NCBI RefSeq assembly: GCF_040932435.1
Contig: NZ_JBFQGA010000004.1
Span: 310,001-374,000 of the forward strand
Length of the DNA: 64,000 bases
Direction of reading: 5' to 3'
Origin: Kluyvera sp040932435
GTDB lineage: Bacteria > Pseudomonadota > Gammaproteobacteria > Enterobacterales > Enterobacteriaceae
Made by a program: the position numbers and the translations under genes. The stretch's first letter is position 1. Every line of letters starts with the position of its first letter. This document shows, one piece after another, positions 1-8,853 of the stretch. A model generated the notes under the pieces. It had not been told where the DNA came from. It searched no databases and saw only the letters and a program-made list of their open reading frames with translations.

Positions 1-693
1 GGCTTTTACTGCGGCACGAACGGCGGAAAGCGTAGAAGCAACATAGGCCAGACGCCACGGCATGCCGACGGCATCAAGCGTTTTAATAATCGTATCGCGA
101 AACGGGCTTGGATCGTCCAACAGCACCAGCGGCACCGGCTCTTCAGGGCGCAGCGTAAACTCAGCGGCACAGTACCAAAGCGTAGGTGAGGCACGAAGAA
201 CTGTCGACTCAAAGCCTTCCAGCGGATGCGTAGTTAATGCGAGGTCGACTTCGCCATTTTTTAGCATATCCGCCATCACGCTGTGGCGTTTTACCCGCAC
301 ATCAAGCGCCAACTTTGGATAAGCCGAGCTAATACGATTCAATAAGAAAGGCAGAATAGTGTCCGCAGATTCATCTGACGATCCTAGCGTCAGCTGCCCT
401 TGCAAGGAGCTAAACATCAGGGATGTACAAGCTTCATCGTTGAAACGCAGAATTTTCCGCGCATAGCCCAGCAGTTGGATGCCATGTTCAGTCAGCAATT
501 TATTGCGCCCATGACGAGCGAAAAGTTCTTTACCGACAAGCTGCTCCAAGCGCTGCATTTGCTGGCTAACGGCAGATTGGGTACGACAAACCGCTGAGGC
601 CGCTGCAGCAAACGTGCTTAAATCAGCTACCGCTACAAAGGTTCTCAGCAAGTCGAGATCGAGATTTAGTATCGGACGATTGGCATTTATCAT
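1..693 (-). CDS. lrhA: LysR-type regulator LrhA (C-terminus beyond left edge)
   Basis: The reverse frame opens with ATG at 693 and stays open to base 1, giving 231 residues. The E. coli protein is about 312 residues, so roughly 80 C-terminal residues lie outside the window. The start reads MINANRPILNLDLDLL, followed by a LysR winged helix (about residues 12-70, with CRTQSAVSQQMQRLE as recognition helix) and the first part of the periplasmic-binding-like effector domain. LrhA is known to repress flagellar flhDC and affect RpoS and fimbriae; that role is assumed here by orthology. It is divergent from alaA across about 900 bp, as in E. coli. Confidence 0.95.
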   Translation of the reverse strand, partial: MINANRPILNLDLDLLRTFVAVADLSTFAAAASAVCRTQSAVSQQMQRLEQLVGKELFARHGRNKLLTEHGIQLLGYARKILRFNDEACTSLMFSSLQGQLTLGSSDESADTILPFLLNRISSAYPKLALDVRVKRHSVMADMLKNGEVDLALTTHPLEGFESTVLRASPTLWYCAAEFTLRPEEPVPLVLLDDPSPFRDTIIKTLDAVGMPWRLAYVASTLSAVRAAVKA

Positions 694-1601
694 ATAAATC
701 CACTCACAGGTTCGGAGGCCGACCTGCCTTATTGATGCTGCACTCTAAAAATTCAAGCTAATCCTTTAAATATCTTTCACCTATACCTGATGAATGACTG
801 CCTGATGAGTGTCAGTATTAAAATTGTCTGCTACCACAATGAGCAACAGTTCCTTTTACAATATATCCTTTAGCCCTAAGGCTATTTATCTGGCTCCTGC
901 TAGGTGATTTCCTACGCAAAGAGTCGTAGATAGCAATGCTGTTTTAATGCACCAGGGGGAAGGCTGTGTTTTTAACAAAAGCCAATAAATCCAATGAATA
1001 ACAATGCGTTACCTGATAATGATTGATAGCCATTGCCGAAAAAAGCTAATGGAGGTGGTACGCGCTATAACATATTAACCGAAAACCATAATTTTTATAA
1101 GCCTAAACTAAGTTCTATCTAAAACAAAAAAAGGTTTAGAATCAAAACAATTTAAGAATTCTAACAATTCCCCGTCATTACTTTTCAAAATATAAAGAAA
1201 CACTAATCTTTTTTCCAAAGTTACCATTAACATCAAATTCACAAAAATGGGTATCATCCCTAATCCTTATTAACGACAATTAATTAATAATTAAAATTGT
1301 TAAAGTGGTCTTAAAGTATATAAGCAACAATCAACACCTAAGCTAAACCATTTCTTTTGTGTTGGATGAAAAATCTAAATAAGTTACAAATAACAGTTTA
1401 TTAGACTATAAAACAATAAATTAACAATAGATCTATAAACAATACTCGCACAAGACCAGTAAAAAAGAATGTTCCGACAACATTAAATCCACAAAATCTT
1501 CTTCTGTTGACCCTTCAAAACCCCGGGGATGCGGAGTACATTATTCCGTGCTGACTTCCACGGCAGGGAGTGGCAATCACAGCTAAAAAGGTCAAAGATT
1601 C
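694..1601. other. Long AT-rich lrhA-alaA intergenic region
   Basis: About 900 bp without a convincing gene. Bases 1080-1450 are very AT-rich with many A and T tracts, typical of H-NS-bound regulatory DNA. A 27-codon frame opens at an ATG near 790 but has no ribosome binding site and is not called. E. coli has a comparably long lrhA leader. Promoters for both lrhA and alaA must lie here, but I could not fix their positions. Confidence 0.6.
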
Positions 1602-2819
1602 ATGTCACCCATCGAAAAATCCAGCAAGTTAGACAACGTTTGTTACGACATTCGCGGCCCGGTTCTTAAAGAGGCCAAACGCCTTGAGGAAGAAGGCAAT
1701 AAAGTTCTTAAACTCAATATCGGTAACCCTGCGCCTTTCGGGTTTGACGCGCCGGATGAGATTCTGGTTGATGTGATCCGTAACCTGCCAACCGCGCAGG
1801 GCTACTGCGACTCAAAAGGCCTGTACTCCGCACGCAAAGCTATCATGCAGCACTATCAGGCGCGCGGTATGCGCGACGTGACGGTAGAAGATATCTATAT
1901 TGGTAACGGCGTTTCTGAACTCATCGTCCAAGCGATGCAGGCGCTGCTAAACAGCGGCGACGAAATGCTGGTTCCTGCGCCTGACTATCCGCTGTGGACG
2001 GCGGCAGTGTCGTTATCCAGCGGTAAAGCCGTGCACTATCTGTGCGACGAATCCGCCGATTGGTTCCCAGATCTTGATGATATCCGTGCCAAAATCACCC
2101 CGCGTACCCGCGGCATTGTGATTATCAACCCAAACAACCCAACGGGTGCGGTGTATTCCAAAGAGTTGCTGCAGGAAATCGTTGAGATTGCTCGCGAGCA
2201 CAACCTAATAATCTTCGCCGATGAAATTTACGACAAGATCCTCTATGACGCTGCGCAGCACCATTCGATCGCCGCATTGGCTCCCGACCTGCTGACGGTC
2301 ACCTTTAACGGTCTGTCTAAAACCTATCGCGTCGCCGGTTTCCGCCAGGGCTGGATGGTATTAAACGGGCCGAAGAAACACGCAAAAGGCTATATTGAAG
2401 GGCTGGAGATGCTAGCCTCAATGCGTCTTTGCGCTAACGTCCCGGCGCAGCATGCGATTCAGACAGCGCTCGGGGGTTACCAGAGTATCAGCGAGTTCAT
2501 CGTCCCCGGCGGCCGTCTTTACGAGCAGCGTAATCGTGCGTGGGAATTGATTAACGAGATCCCAGGGGTTTCCTGTGTGAAACCGCAGGGTGCGCTGTAT
2601 ATGTTCCCGAAAATCGACGCCAAACGTTTCAATATTCATGATGACCAACGTATGGTGCTGGACTTCTTGCTACAGGAGAAAGTGCTGCTGGTTCAGGGCT
2701 CCGCCTTTAACTGGCCGTGGCCGGATCATGTGCGTATCGTGACCCTGCCGCGCGAAGATGACCTCGAAATGGCCATCAGCCGCTTCGGTCGTTTCTTGTC
2801 GGGTTATCACCAGCTTTAA
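1602..2819 (+). CDS. alaA: Glutamate-pyruvate aminotransferase AlaA
   Basis: 405 residues, full length for the family. It transfers the amino group of glutamate to pyruvate to make alanine in the cytosol using PLP. The class I aminotransferase motifs are visible: NPNNPTG for substrate and cofactor binding, the ADEIYDKI Asp-Tyr segment, and SKTYRVAGFRQGW with the PLP-binding Lys at residue 240. It is divergent from lrhA and followed by yfbR in the same direction 83 bp later, the E. coli order. Its functional partner alaC appears at the right end of the window. Confidence 0.96.
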   Translation: MSPIEKSSKLDNVCYDIRGPVLKEAKRLEEEGNKVLKLNIGNPAPFGFDAPDEILVDVIRNLPTAQGYCDSKGLYSARKAIMQHYQARGMRDVTVEDIYIGNGVSELIVQAMQALLNSGDEMLVPAPDYPLWTAAVSLSSGKAVHYLCDESADWFPDLDDIRAKITPRTRGIVIINPNNPTGAVYSKELLQEIVEIAREHNLIIFADEIYDKILYDAAQHHSIAALAPDLLTVTFNGLSKTYRVAGFRQGWMVLNGPKKHAKGYIEGLEMLASMRLCANVPAQHAIQTALGGYQSISEFIVPGGRLYEQRNRAWELINEIPGVSCVKPQGALYMFPKIDAKRFNIHDDQRMVLDFLLQEKVLLVQGSAFNWPWPDHVRIVTLPREDDLEMAISRFGRFLSGYHQL

Positions 2820-2902
2820 GATTCCTCTCGCCGCCGGTGTTTGCATCCGGCGGCTATCTCTGCGCACAATGACTTTACTGAAGTTACTGAGTAAGGGTTG
2901 TT

Positions 2903-3502
2903 ATGAGCCAGAGTCATTTTTTTGCCCACTTATCCCGTCTGAAGTTAATCAACCGCTGGCCGCTGATGCGCAATGTGCGCACCGAAAACGTCTCTGAGCA
3001 CAGTTTGCAGGTTGCCATGGTTGCTCATGCCTTAGCCGCAATTAAAAATCGCAAATTTAATGGTCAGGTAAATGCAGAACGCATCGCACTGCTGGCGATG
3101 TATCACGACGCTTCGGAAGTACTAACCGGCGATCTACCGACCCCGGTGAAATATTTCAATTCGCAAATTGCTCAGGAATATAAAGCCATCGAGAAGATTG
3201 CCCAGCAGAAATTGATTGAGATGGTGCCAGAGGAACTGCACGACATTTTTGCGCCGCTCATTGATGAGCACCAGAGCAGCGATGAAGAGAAAGCCATCGT
3301 GAAACAAGCCGATGCGCTGTGCGCTTATCTAAAGTGTTTGGAAGAACTGTCAGCAGGCAATAATGAGTTCCTGCTGGCAAAGGGGCGGCTTGAGAAGACG
3401 CTGGCCTCACGGCGCAGCGAAGAGATGGACTATTTTATGGCAGTGTTCGTGCCAAGCTTCCATCTTTCGCTGGATGAAATAAGCCAAGATTCTCCGCTTT
3501 AG
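2903..3502 (+). CDS. yfbR: 5'-deoxynucleotidase YfbR (HD domain)
   Basis: 199 residues. HD-fold metal-dependent phosphatase that dephosphorylates deoxyribonucleoside 5'-monophosphates. Known active-site residues are in place: R18 and W19, the metal ligands H33 and H68-D69 (YHDASE), and a conserved Asp near 137. The start ATG at 2903 follows GTAAGGGTTGTT, a reasonable ribosome binding site. The gene ends just before a REP cluster that separates it from convergent yfbS. Confidence 0.95.
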   Translation: MSQSHFFAHLSRLKLINRWPLMRNVRTENVSEHSLQVAMVAHALAAIKNRKFNGQVNAERIALLAMYHDASEVLTGDLPTPVKYFNSQIAQEYKAIEKIAQQKLIEMVPEELHDIFAPLIDEHQSSDEEKAIVKQADALCAYLKCLEELSAGNNEFLLAKGRLEKTLASRRSEEMDYFMAVFVPSFHLSLDEISQDSPL

Positions 3503-3515
3503 TATCGCCTTTGAT

Positions 3516-3596
3516 GCCCGATGGCGCTTCGCTTATCGGGCCTACTCACTGCAAATGTAGGCCGGATAAGGCGTGACGCCGCCATCCGGCAATGCG
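3516..3596. repeat. REP/BIME element (two opposed units)
   Basis: Two palindromic GC-rich units, one reading GCCCGATGGCGC...GGGCCTAC at 3516-3545 and one reading GTAGGCCGGATAAGG...CCATCCGGC at 3557-3590. This is the classic enterobacterial REP pair in an extragenic, convergent position between yfbR and yfbS. Confidence 0.9.
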
Positions 3597-3601
3597 CTCA
3601 A

Positions 3602-5434
3602 TCAGAACGGGAATAAAACCGGAACCAACAGCACGCAGACAATCATCACCAGCACCGTAAACGGTACGCCTATTTTCAGGAAGTCGCTGAAGCTGTATTT
3701 CCCAGGCCCCAATACCAGCGTATTAACCGGTGAGGAGACCGGCGTCATAAAGGCCGCAGAAGCCGCCATCGCCACCACCATCGCAAACGGATACGGCGAT
3801 ACGCCCATCGATTTTGCTGCCGCCAGCGCAATCGGCGCCATCAACACCGCAGTCGCAGTATTGGAAATGAATAGCCCTATTGCCGCGCACATCACAAACA
3901 AACAGCCGAGCATCAGATAAGGCCCCTGCCCGCCGCCAATCTCCATAAGCGCTTTCACAATAAGATCCACGCCGCCGGTTTTTTGCAGTGCAAGCGCAAA
4001 CGGCATCATCCCGACGATCAAGATAATGCTCGGCCAGTGAATTGACTGATAGGCGCTTTGGGCATCAATACAGCGGAATTTCCCCATCAGCAGACAGGCG
4101 ATAATGGCGGCAATTGGGTTGGGTATTTCATCGGTCAACATCAGCGCAACCATCAGCACCAAGCAGAAAATCGCGTGGGGAGCCTGGCTGTGAGCCGGCG
4201 AGGCATCGCTCACTTCGATGGGCAGATTGAGCACCACAAAGTCGCGGCCTTTTTGCGCCAGTTGGCTAATCAACTTCCAGTTGCCGACCACCAGCAGGAT
4301 ATCACCCAACTGCAAAGGTTCATCGACTACCGACCCGTCCAGTGCCTGTCCATCGCGCTTCATGCCGACGATATTCAGCCCATAGAGAGTACGAAAACCA
4401 ATTTCACGCACGCTTTTACCCAGCAGTTCAGATTCTGGGATCAGTGAGACTTCCGCCATCCCAACATCCAGCGCCTGATCGGAGAAATACTCGCCGCGCA
4501 GCACCATCGGATCGAGCATTTGCTCAGCGCAGAATTCGCGTAAATCGATATCGGCATCCGACATATCGATAAGCAGTACGTCGCGAGCGCGGAATTCCGA
4601 CACCCCATTCACGTTAACAATCACCCGGCGAAAACGACGCCACCGCTCAACGCCGATAATATTCGCGCCGTAGCGCTCACGCAGCTTCAGGTCGTCCAAG
4701 CGCTGACCAATCATCGGAGAACCTGGGCGAATCGCTAAACGCCGCGCGCGGCCGGTCAGACGGTACTCTTTAATCAGCGAACGGAAGGTACTGCGTTTAC
4801 GTCCATCTCGCGTCGTATTGCCCTCATCCCCTTTTAGCATGAAGCGCATAACCAGCATGTAGAAGATGCCGAGCACCAGCACGACCAAGCCAATAGGCGT
4901 CACGCTAAAGAAGCCAAATCCTTCCAGACCTTCACGGATAAGTTCACTGTTGATAACCAGATTTGGCGGCGTGGCGACCAGCGTCATCATGCCGCTAATC
5001 AGCCCTGCAAAGCTCAGTGGCATCATGAGACGTGAGGGGGAAATGTTCATGCGCATGGAAACGCTCAGCACCACCGGGATGAAGATTGCAACAACGCCGG
5101 TTGAGCTCATAAATGCCCCCAGCCCTGCCACGGTCAGCATCAGATAAACCAGCATTTTGGTTTCGCTGCTGCCTGCAACCTCCACCAGCCAGGAGCCCAT
5201 TTTGGTCGCTACACCGGTGCGTACCAAGCCGTCGCCGATAATAAACAGCGCAGCAATTAGAATAACGTTAGGGTCGCTAAAGCCAGAGAAGGCTTCGCTC
5301 AAAGTCAGGGTGCCGCTCAGAACGAACGCCACAATAATGCCTAGCGCGATAGCATCCATGCGTACCTTGCCGGTGGCAAACAGCACCACGGCAATCGCTA
5401 ACAAACTCAGCACCCAAATCAATTCACCGTTCAC
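3602..5434 (-). CDS. yfbS: SLC13/DASS-type membrane transporter YfbS with paired TrkA-C domains
   Basis: 610 residues. Hydrophobic helices fill residues 1-200 and about 410-610 and flank a soluble centre (about 210-400) holding two RCK/TrkA-C domains, recognisable by paired segments such as SPMIGQRLDDLKLRERYGA and ELLGKSVREIGFRTLYG. A conserved ATPPNLVINS loop and a second SNTATAVLMAPIA motif mark the divalent anion:Na+ symporter family. The substrate is not known. The start is that of the E. coli protein (MNGELIWVLSLLA). Regulation through the TrkA-C domains is inferred only. Confidence 0.9.
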   Translation of the reverse strand: MNGELIWVLSLLAIAVVLFATGKVRMDAIALGIIVAFVLSGTLTLSEAFSGFSDPNVILIAALFIIGDGLVRTGVATKMGSWLVEVAGSSETKMLVYLMLTVAGLGAFMSSTGVVAIFIPVVLSVSMRMNISPSRLMMPLSFAGLISGMMTLVATPPNLVINSELIREGLEGFGFFSVTPIGLVVLVLGIFYMLVMRFMLKGDEGNTTRDGRKRSTFRSLIKEYRLTGRARRLAIRPGSPMIGQRLDDLKLRERYGANIIGVERWRRFRRVIVNVNGVSEFRARDVLLIDMSDADIDLREFCAEQMLDPMVLRGEYFSDQALDVGMAEVSLIPESELLGKSVREIGFRTLYGLNIVGMKRDGQALDGSVVDEPLQLGDILLVVGNWKLISQLAQKGRDFVVLNLPIEVSDASPAHSQAPHAIFCLVLMVALMLTDEIPNPIAAIIACLLMGKFRCIDAQSAYQSIHWPSIILIVGMMPFALALQKTGGVDLIVKALMEIGGGQGPYLMLGCLFVMCAAIGLFISNTATAVLMAPIALAAAKSMGVSPYPFAMVVAMAASAAFMTPVSSPVNTLVLGPGKYSFSDFLKIGVPFTVLVMIVCVLLVPVLFPF

Positions 5435-5499
5435 AGCACATCCTTGTCATCAAATAAGCGGTAAGGTTTTAATCTAAAAGGCAGCATTTATAGTGACAG

Positions 5500-5523
5500 A
5501 AAAAAGCCCCAACGGTGTGGGGC
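5500..5523 (-). terminator. Rho-independent terminator after yfbT
   Basis: GCCCCA and TGGGGC arms with a six-base loop, followed on the minus strand by a run of T (the A run at 5500-5505). It lies 12 bp beyond the yfbT stop codon. Confidence 0.8.
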
Positions 5524-5535
5524 CAAATCATAAGA

Positions 5536-6195
5536 TCATGCTTTCTGCGTGACGTTCACCAGACCATCAGGCCCTTTTTCAACGCTCAGCGCGGTGAGCG
5601 TGGTGAGGACAAAATCCACCTCTAGCAGCTCCGGCGTTTCTGGCGGCACATTGACAGCCGCGACAAGGCAACCGGCAGCCAGCCCCGACTGTACGCCTGC
5701 GGGCGCATCTTCGACCACCAGACATTCCTCTGGCTTCAGACCCAGAAGCTGGGCTCCCAGCAAATAAGCATCCGGCTGTGGTTTACCACGCTGCACCTGT
5801 TCAGCGGTGACAAACACCTCAGGCTTAGGTAACCCCGCTGCGCGATGACGGGCATGAGCTACCGGGATTGAACCAGAGGTGACAATTGCCCACGGAATAG
5901 CGTTAGCGTCCAAGTGCTCCAGCAACTCAACCGCGCCAGGCAATGCCTGAATACCATCAAGATCGGTCGCTTCGATATGCTCTAAGCGCAGAAACTCCGC
6001 CTGGATTTCGGACTCCGATTTGCCCGGCATAAAGTGCCTTAACGTGGTAATGGCCTGTTTACCGTGGATATACGCCAACACGGCATCGGGGTCGACGCCA
6101 TAGCTTTCGGCCCAAAATTGCCATGAGCGTTCCACTACCGCCAATGAGTCCACTAAAGTACCGTCTAAGTCGAAAAGAAAGCCCTTACACTGCAC
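5536..6195 (-). CDS. yfbT: HAD-family sugar phosphatase YfbT (HxpA)
   Basis: 219 residues from a GTG start at 6195. An ATG at 6207 would add four residues, but the bases coding those residues (GGGAGG) form a Shine-Dalgarno ideally spaced for the GTG, and the resulting start QCKGFLFDLDGT matches E. coli. HAD motifs: FDLDGTLVDS (nucleophile Asp), VTSGS (motif II), the Lys in RGKPQPDAY (motif III) and VVEDAPAG (motif IV). Family members dephosphorylate sugar phosphates. It is the downstream partner of yfbU; if the ATG were used, the yfbU stop would overlap it as TGATG. Confidence 0.92.
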   Translation of the reverse strand: MQCKGFLFDLDGTLVDSLAVVERSWQFWAESYGVDPDAVLAYIHGKQAITTLRHFMPGKSESEIQAEFLRLEHIEATDLDGIQALPGAVELLEHLDANAIPWAIVTSGSIPVAHARHRAAGLPKPEVFVTAEQVQRGKPQPDAYLLGAQLLGLKPEECLVVEDAPAGVQSGLAAGCLVAAVNVPPETPELLEVDFVLTTLTALSVEKGPDGLVNVTQKA

Positions 6196-6206
6196 GGAAC
6201 CTCCCA

Positions 6207-6701
6207 TCAGGCGTTAATAATCTGATTAATTTCGTTGCTGCTCAGATGATACTGGCGCGGACAGGCATGCCACACGTTGAGCATTCGCTGGTATTTATCC
6301 CACATCGGTGTTTGCGCGTTAAAGCCGTGAGTGCCCGCGTCGAAGTGGGTATAGCGGCCTTCAATGTTGACCATAAAGCGAACATAGCCGAGGAAACGTG
6401 CTTCGGTTGCCGCATCAAAGCCGAGGAAGGTGACGCGACGTTCATCGATGGCCGCGTCGTCTTTCAGATTGGTCCACGAGACATGCAGCGCGTGATACAT
6501 CTCCATGATGTCGATGACAATACGACAGGTCTCTTCTTTGAGTTCACCAAATTCGCGGTCCAGTTCACGCATCTGTAAACCATAACCGCGCTCAATAATA
6601 GTCTGCAAGCGGCGGTAGCGCTCAGCGTTGTCGGGATCAAGCATAGTCATCATTTTGTACTGATTAGACAAAATCAGACGTTGAGCGTGGGTCATTTCCA
6701 T
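6207..6701 (-). CDS. yfbU: UPF0304 protein YfbU
   Basis: 164 residues, full length for the family (MEMTHAQRLILSNQYKMM). Highly conserved, soluble and mostly helical, of uncertain role in enterobacteria. It directly precedes yfbT with the same orientation, so the two are probably co-transcribed. No catalytic motif can be named from the sequence. Confidence 0.93.
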   Translation of the reverse strand: MEMTHAQRLILSNQYKMMTMLDPDNAERYRRLQTIIERGYGLQMRELDREFGELKEETCRIVIDIMEMYHALHVSWTNLKDDAAIDERRVTFLGFDAATEARFLGYVRFMVNIEGRYTHFDAGTHGFNAQTPMWDKYQRMLNVWHACPRQYHLSSNEINQIINA

Positions 6702-6730
6702 TTTTCGACTCCTGTTGCGCTTGGCAGCAT

Positions 6731-6757
6731 AAAAAAAGACACAAATATTGTGTCTTC
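6731..6757 (-). terminator. Terminator after yfbV
   Basis: A nine-base stem (AAGACACAA with TTGTGTCTT) around a three-base loop. On the minus strand it is followed by a T run (A run at 6731-6738). It sits between the yfbV stop and the yfbU start. Confidence 0.8.
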
Positions 6758-6782
6758 TTTTATATGCGTTTTTCGCATGTAA

Positions 6783-7238
6783 TTACAAATCATCGAGGAA
6801 AGTTTTATCCAGTTGTTTGAAGGCGCGCTTAAGCGTGTCAGCTAACGCTTGATAATCAGGCTTGCCTTCAACCGGTGCCAGCGCCTGCCCAGCCTCCTGC
6901 AATTTACCGCGCACCTCATAAAACCACTGCAGGGTTGACGGCGGCAGCGGCGTGACGGAGCGCTTACCCAACCACCATAATCCTTGCATCGGCAGACTCA
7001 ACGCAAAAAGCGCCGTGGCAACGGCCGGGCCAAGCTGCCCGCCAAGGGCGATTTGCCAGCACAGCGTAAAGATAGCCAGCGGCGGCATAAAACGTATGGC
7101 GTAGCGGGTCATGCGGATCACGCGGTTCTCAACGAATACCGGTGCAAGGCGCTTTTCCGACGGCCACGTCTTTGAATAGTGCTGCCCGCGGCTAAACAAA
7201 CTGAAGAAACTAACCGGGTGTTGCTCGGGTGTCGACAT
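6783..7238 (-). CDS. yfbV: UPF0208 membrane protein YfbV
   Basis: 151 residues. Two adjacent hydrophobic segments around residues 50-90 (MPPLAIFTLCWQIALGG and TALFALSLPMQGLWWLG) suggest an inner-membrane hairpin with cytosolic ends. In E. coli, YfbV has been linked to insulation of the Ter macrodomain; that is family knowledge, not visible here. It is divergent from ackA, as in E. coli. Confidence 0.92.
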   Translation of the reverse strand: MSTPEQHPVSFFSLFSRGQHYSKTWPSEKRLAPVFVENRVIRMTRYAIRFMPPLAIFTLCWQIALGGQLGPAVATALFALSLPMQGLWWLGKRSVTPLPPSTLQWFYEVRGKLQEAGQALAPVEGKPDYQALADTLKRAFKQLDKTFLDDL

Positions 7239-7574
7239 GGCTTACCTCAACTTCACATATAAAAATTAAAATATTTTTTAAAACAACAACTGAGCATGAC
7301 ATCGTTCAAAAAATTTTGGCATAGCCCTTGCAATCGGGTATCCTGTGCCAGCCTAAAGTAGCGATATCCTATACGCTCCGGCTTATCAAATTATCGCATA
7401 TTCTGCCATTGGCTGAAAATTATGCGAAATGACTTAGAATCAATATGTATTTCTTAGATCATGCCCGAAAATTGTTCTGGGCATGATGTTAATCATAAAT
7501 GTCGGTGTCATCCTGCGCTACGCTTAATGACTCATTGACGTTTTTTTAGCCACGTATCATAAATAGGTACTTCC
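7239..7574. promoter_or_regulatory. yfbV-ackA divergent promoter region
   Basis: 336 bp with no gene. It must carry the promoters for yfbV and for the ackA-pta unit. The left part is AT-rich with A and T tracts near 7260-7290. I could not assign operators with confidence. Confidence 0.5.
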
Positions 7575-8777
7575 ATGTCGAGTAAGTTAGTACTGGTTCT
7601 GAACTGCGGTAGCTCCTCACTGAAATTTGCCGTCATCGATGCAGTAAACGGTGAAGAATACCTCTCTGGTTTAGCCGAATGTTTCCATCTTCCAGAAGCA
7701 CGTATCAAGTGGAAAATGGATGGCGGTAAACAAGAAGCGGCTTTAGGTGCAGGCGCCGCTCACAGTGAAGCGCTGAACTTCATCGTTAATACTATTCTGG
7801 CACAAAAACCAGAACTGTCCGCACAGCTGACCGCTATCGGCCACCGTATCGTACACGGCGGCGAGAAGTACACCAGTTCCGTTGTGATCGACGAATCCGT
7901 TATCCAGGGCATCAAAGATTCTGCTTCTTTCGCTCCGCTGCACAACCCAGCTCACCTGATCGGTATTGCTGAAGCGCTGAAATCCTTCCCGCAGCTGAAA
8001 GATAAGAACGTTGCCGTATTTGATACCGCGTTCCACCAGACCATGCCAGAAGAATCCTATCTGTATGCTCTGCCGTACAGCCTGTACAAAGAACACGGCA
8101 TCCGTCGCTACGGCGCACACGGCACCAGCCACTTCTACGTGACTCAGGAAGCAGCAAAAGTACTGAACAAACCGGTTGAAGAACTGAACATCATCACCTG
8201 CCACTTGGGCAACGGTGGTTCTGTTTCTGCTATCCGTAACGGTAAATGTGTAGATACCTCCATGGGTCTGACCCCACTGGAAGGTCTGGTGATGGGTACT
8301 CGCTCTGGCGATATCGATCCAGCCATCATTTTCCATCTGCATGACGCTCTGGGCATGAACATCGACCAGATCAACAAGATGCTGACCAAAGAGTCTGGCC
8401 TCCTGGGTCTGACCGAAGTCACCAGCGACTGTCGTTATGTAGAAGATAACTACCAAGCAAAAGCAGACGCTAAACGTGCAATGGACGTTTACTGCCACCG
8501 TCTGGCGAAATACATCGGTTCTTACACTGCACTGATGGATGGTCGTCTGGACGCGGTTATCTTCACCGGTGGTATCGGCGAAAACGCGGCAATGGTTCGC
8601 GAACTGTCCCTGGGCAAACTGGGCGTACTGGGCTTCGAAGTTGATCACGAACGTAACCTGGCTGCCCGTTTCGGCAAATCCGGTTTCATCAACAAAGAAG
8701 GCACCCGCCCTGCCATCGTTATCCCGACCAATGAAGAATTGGTCATCGCACAAGACGCCAATCGTCTGACTGCCTGA
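7575..8777 (+). CDS. ackA: Acetate kinase AckA
   Basis: 400 residues, full length. It interconverts acetyl phosphate plus ADP with acetate plus ATP in the cytosol. The ASKHA-fold signatures are present: VLNCGSSSLKF at the N-terminus, GHRIVHGG, HLGNGGSV for phosphate binding and FTGGIGENAA near the C-terminus. It leads the ackA-pta unit, with pta 76 bp downstream. Codon choice is strongly biased, as expected for a highly expressed gene, which also explains long spurious frames on the opposite strand. Confidence 0.98.
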   Translation: MSSKLVLVLNCGSSSLKFAVIDAVNGEEYLSGLAECFHLPEARIKWKMDGGKQEAALGAGAAHSEALNFIVNTILAQKPELSAQLTAIGHRIVHGGEKYTSSVVIDESVIQGIKDSASFAPLHNPAHLIGIAEALKSFPQLKDKNVAVFDTAFHQTMPEESYLYALPYSLYKEHGIRRYGAHGTSHFYVTQEAAKVLNKPVEELNIITCHLGNGGSVSAIRNGKCVDTSMGLTPLEGLVMGTRSGDIDPAIIFHLHDALGMNIDQINKMLTKESGLLGLTEVTSDCRYVEDNYQAKADAKRAMDVYCHRLAKYIGSYTALMDGRLDAVIFTGGIGENAAMVRELSLGKLGVLGFEVDHERNLAARFGKSGFINKEGTRPAIVIPTNEELVIAQDANRLTA

Positions 8778-8782
8778 TATCA

Positions 8783-8805
8783 CACCGCCAGCTTAGCTGG
8801 CGGTG
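8783..8805 (+). terminator. ackA-pta intercistronic stem-loop
   Basis: CACCGCCA and TGGCGGTG arms around a seven-base loop, followed by CTGTTTTGT. It lies 5 bp after the ackA stop. Because pta follows closely in the same direction, it more likely acts as a partial terminator or an mRNA stability element than as a full stop. Confidence 0.6.
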
Positions 8806-8853
8806 CTGTTTTGTATCCCGCCCGAAACTGGCGGTAACGAAAGAGGATATACC

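Noticed and set aside
790..873. 27-codon frame upstream of lrhA
   Set aside because: No ribosome binding site and no known small protein of this sequence; treated as chance.
7743..8783. 346-codon minus-strand frame inside ackA
   Set aside because: Same cause: strong codon bias of ackA keeps the opposite frame open. No start signal or family match.
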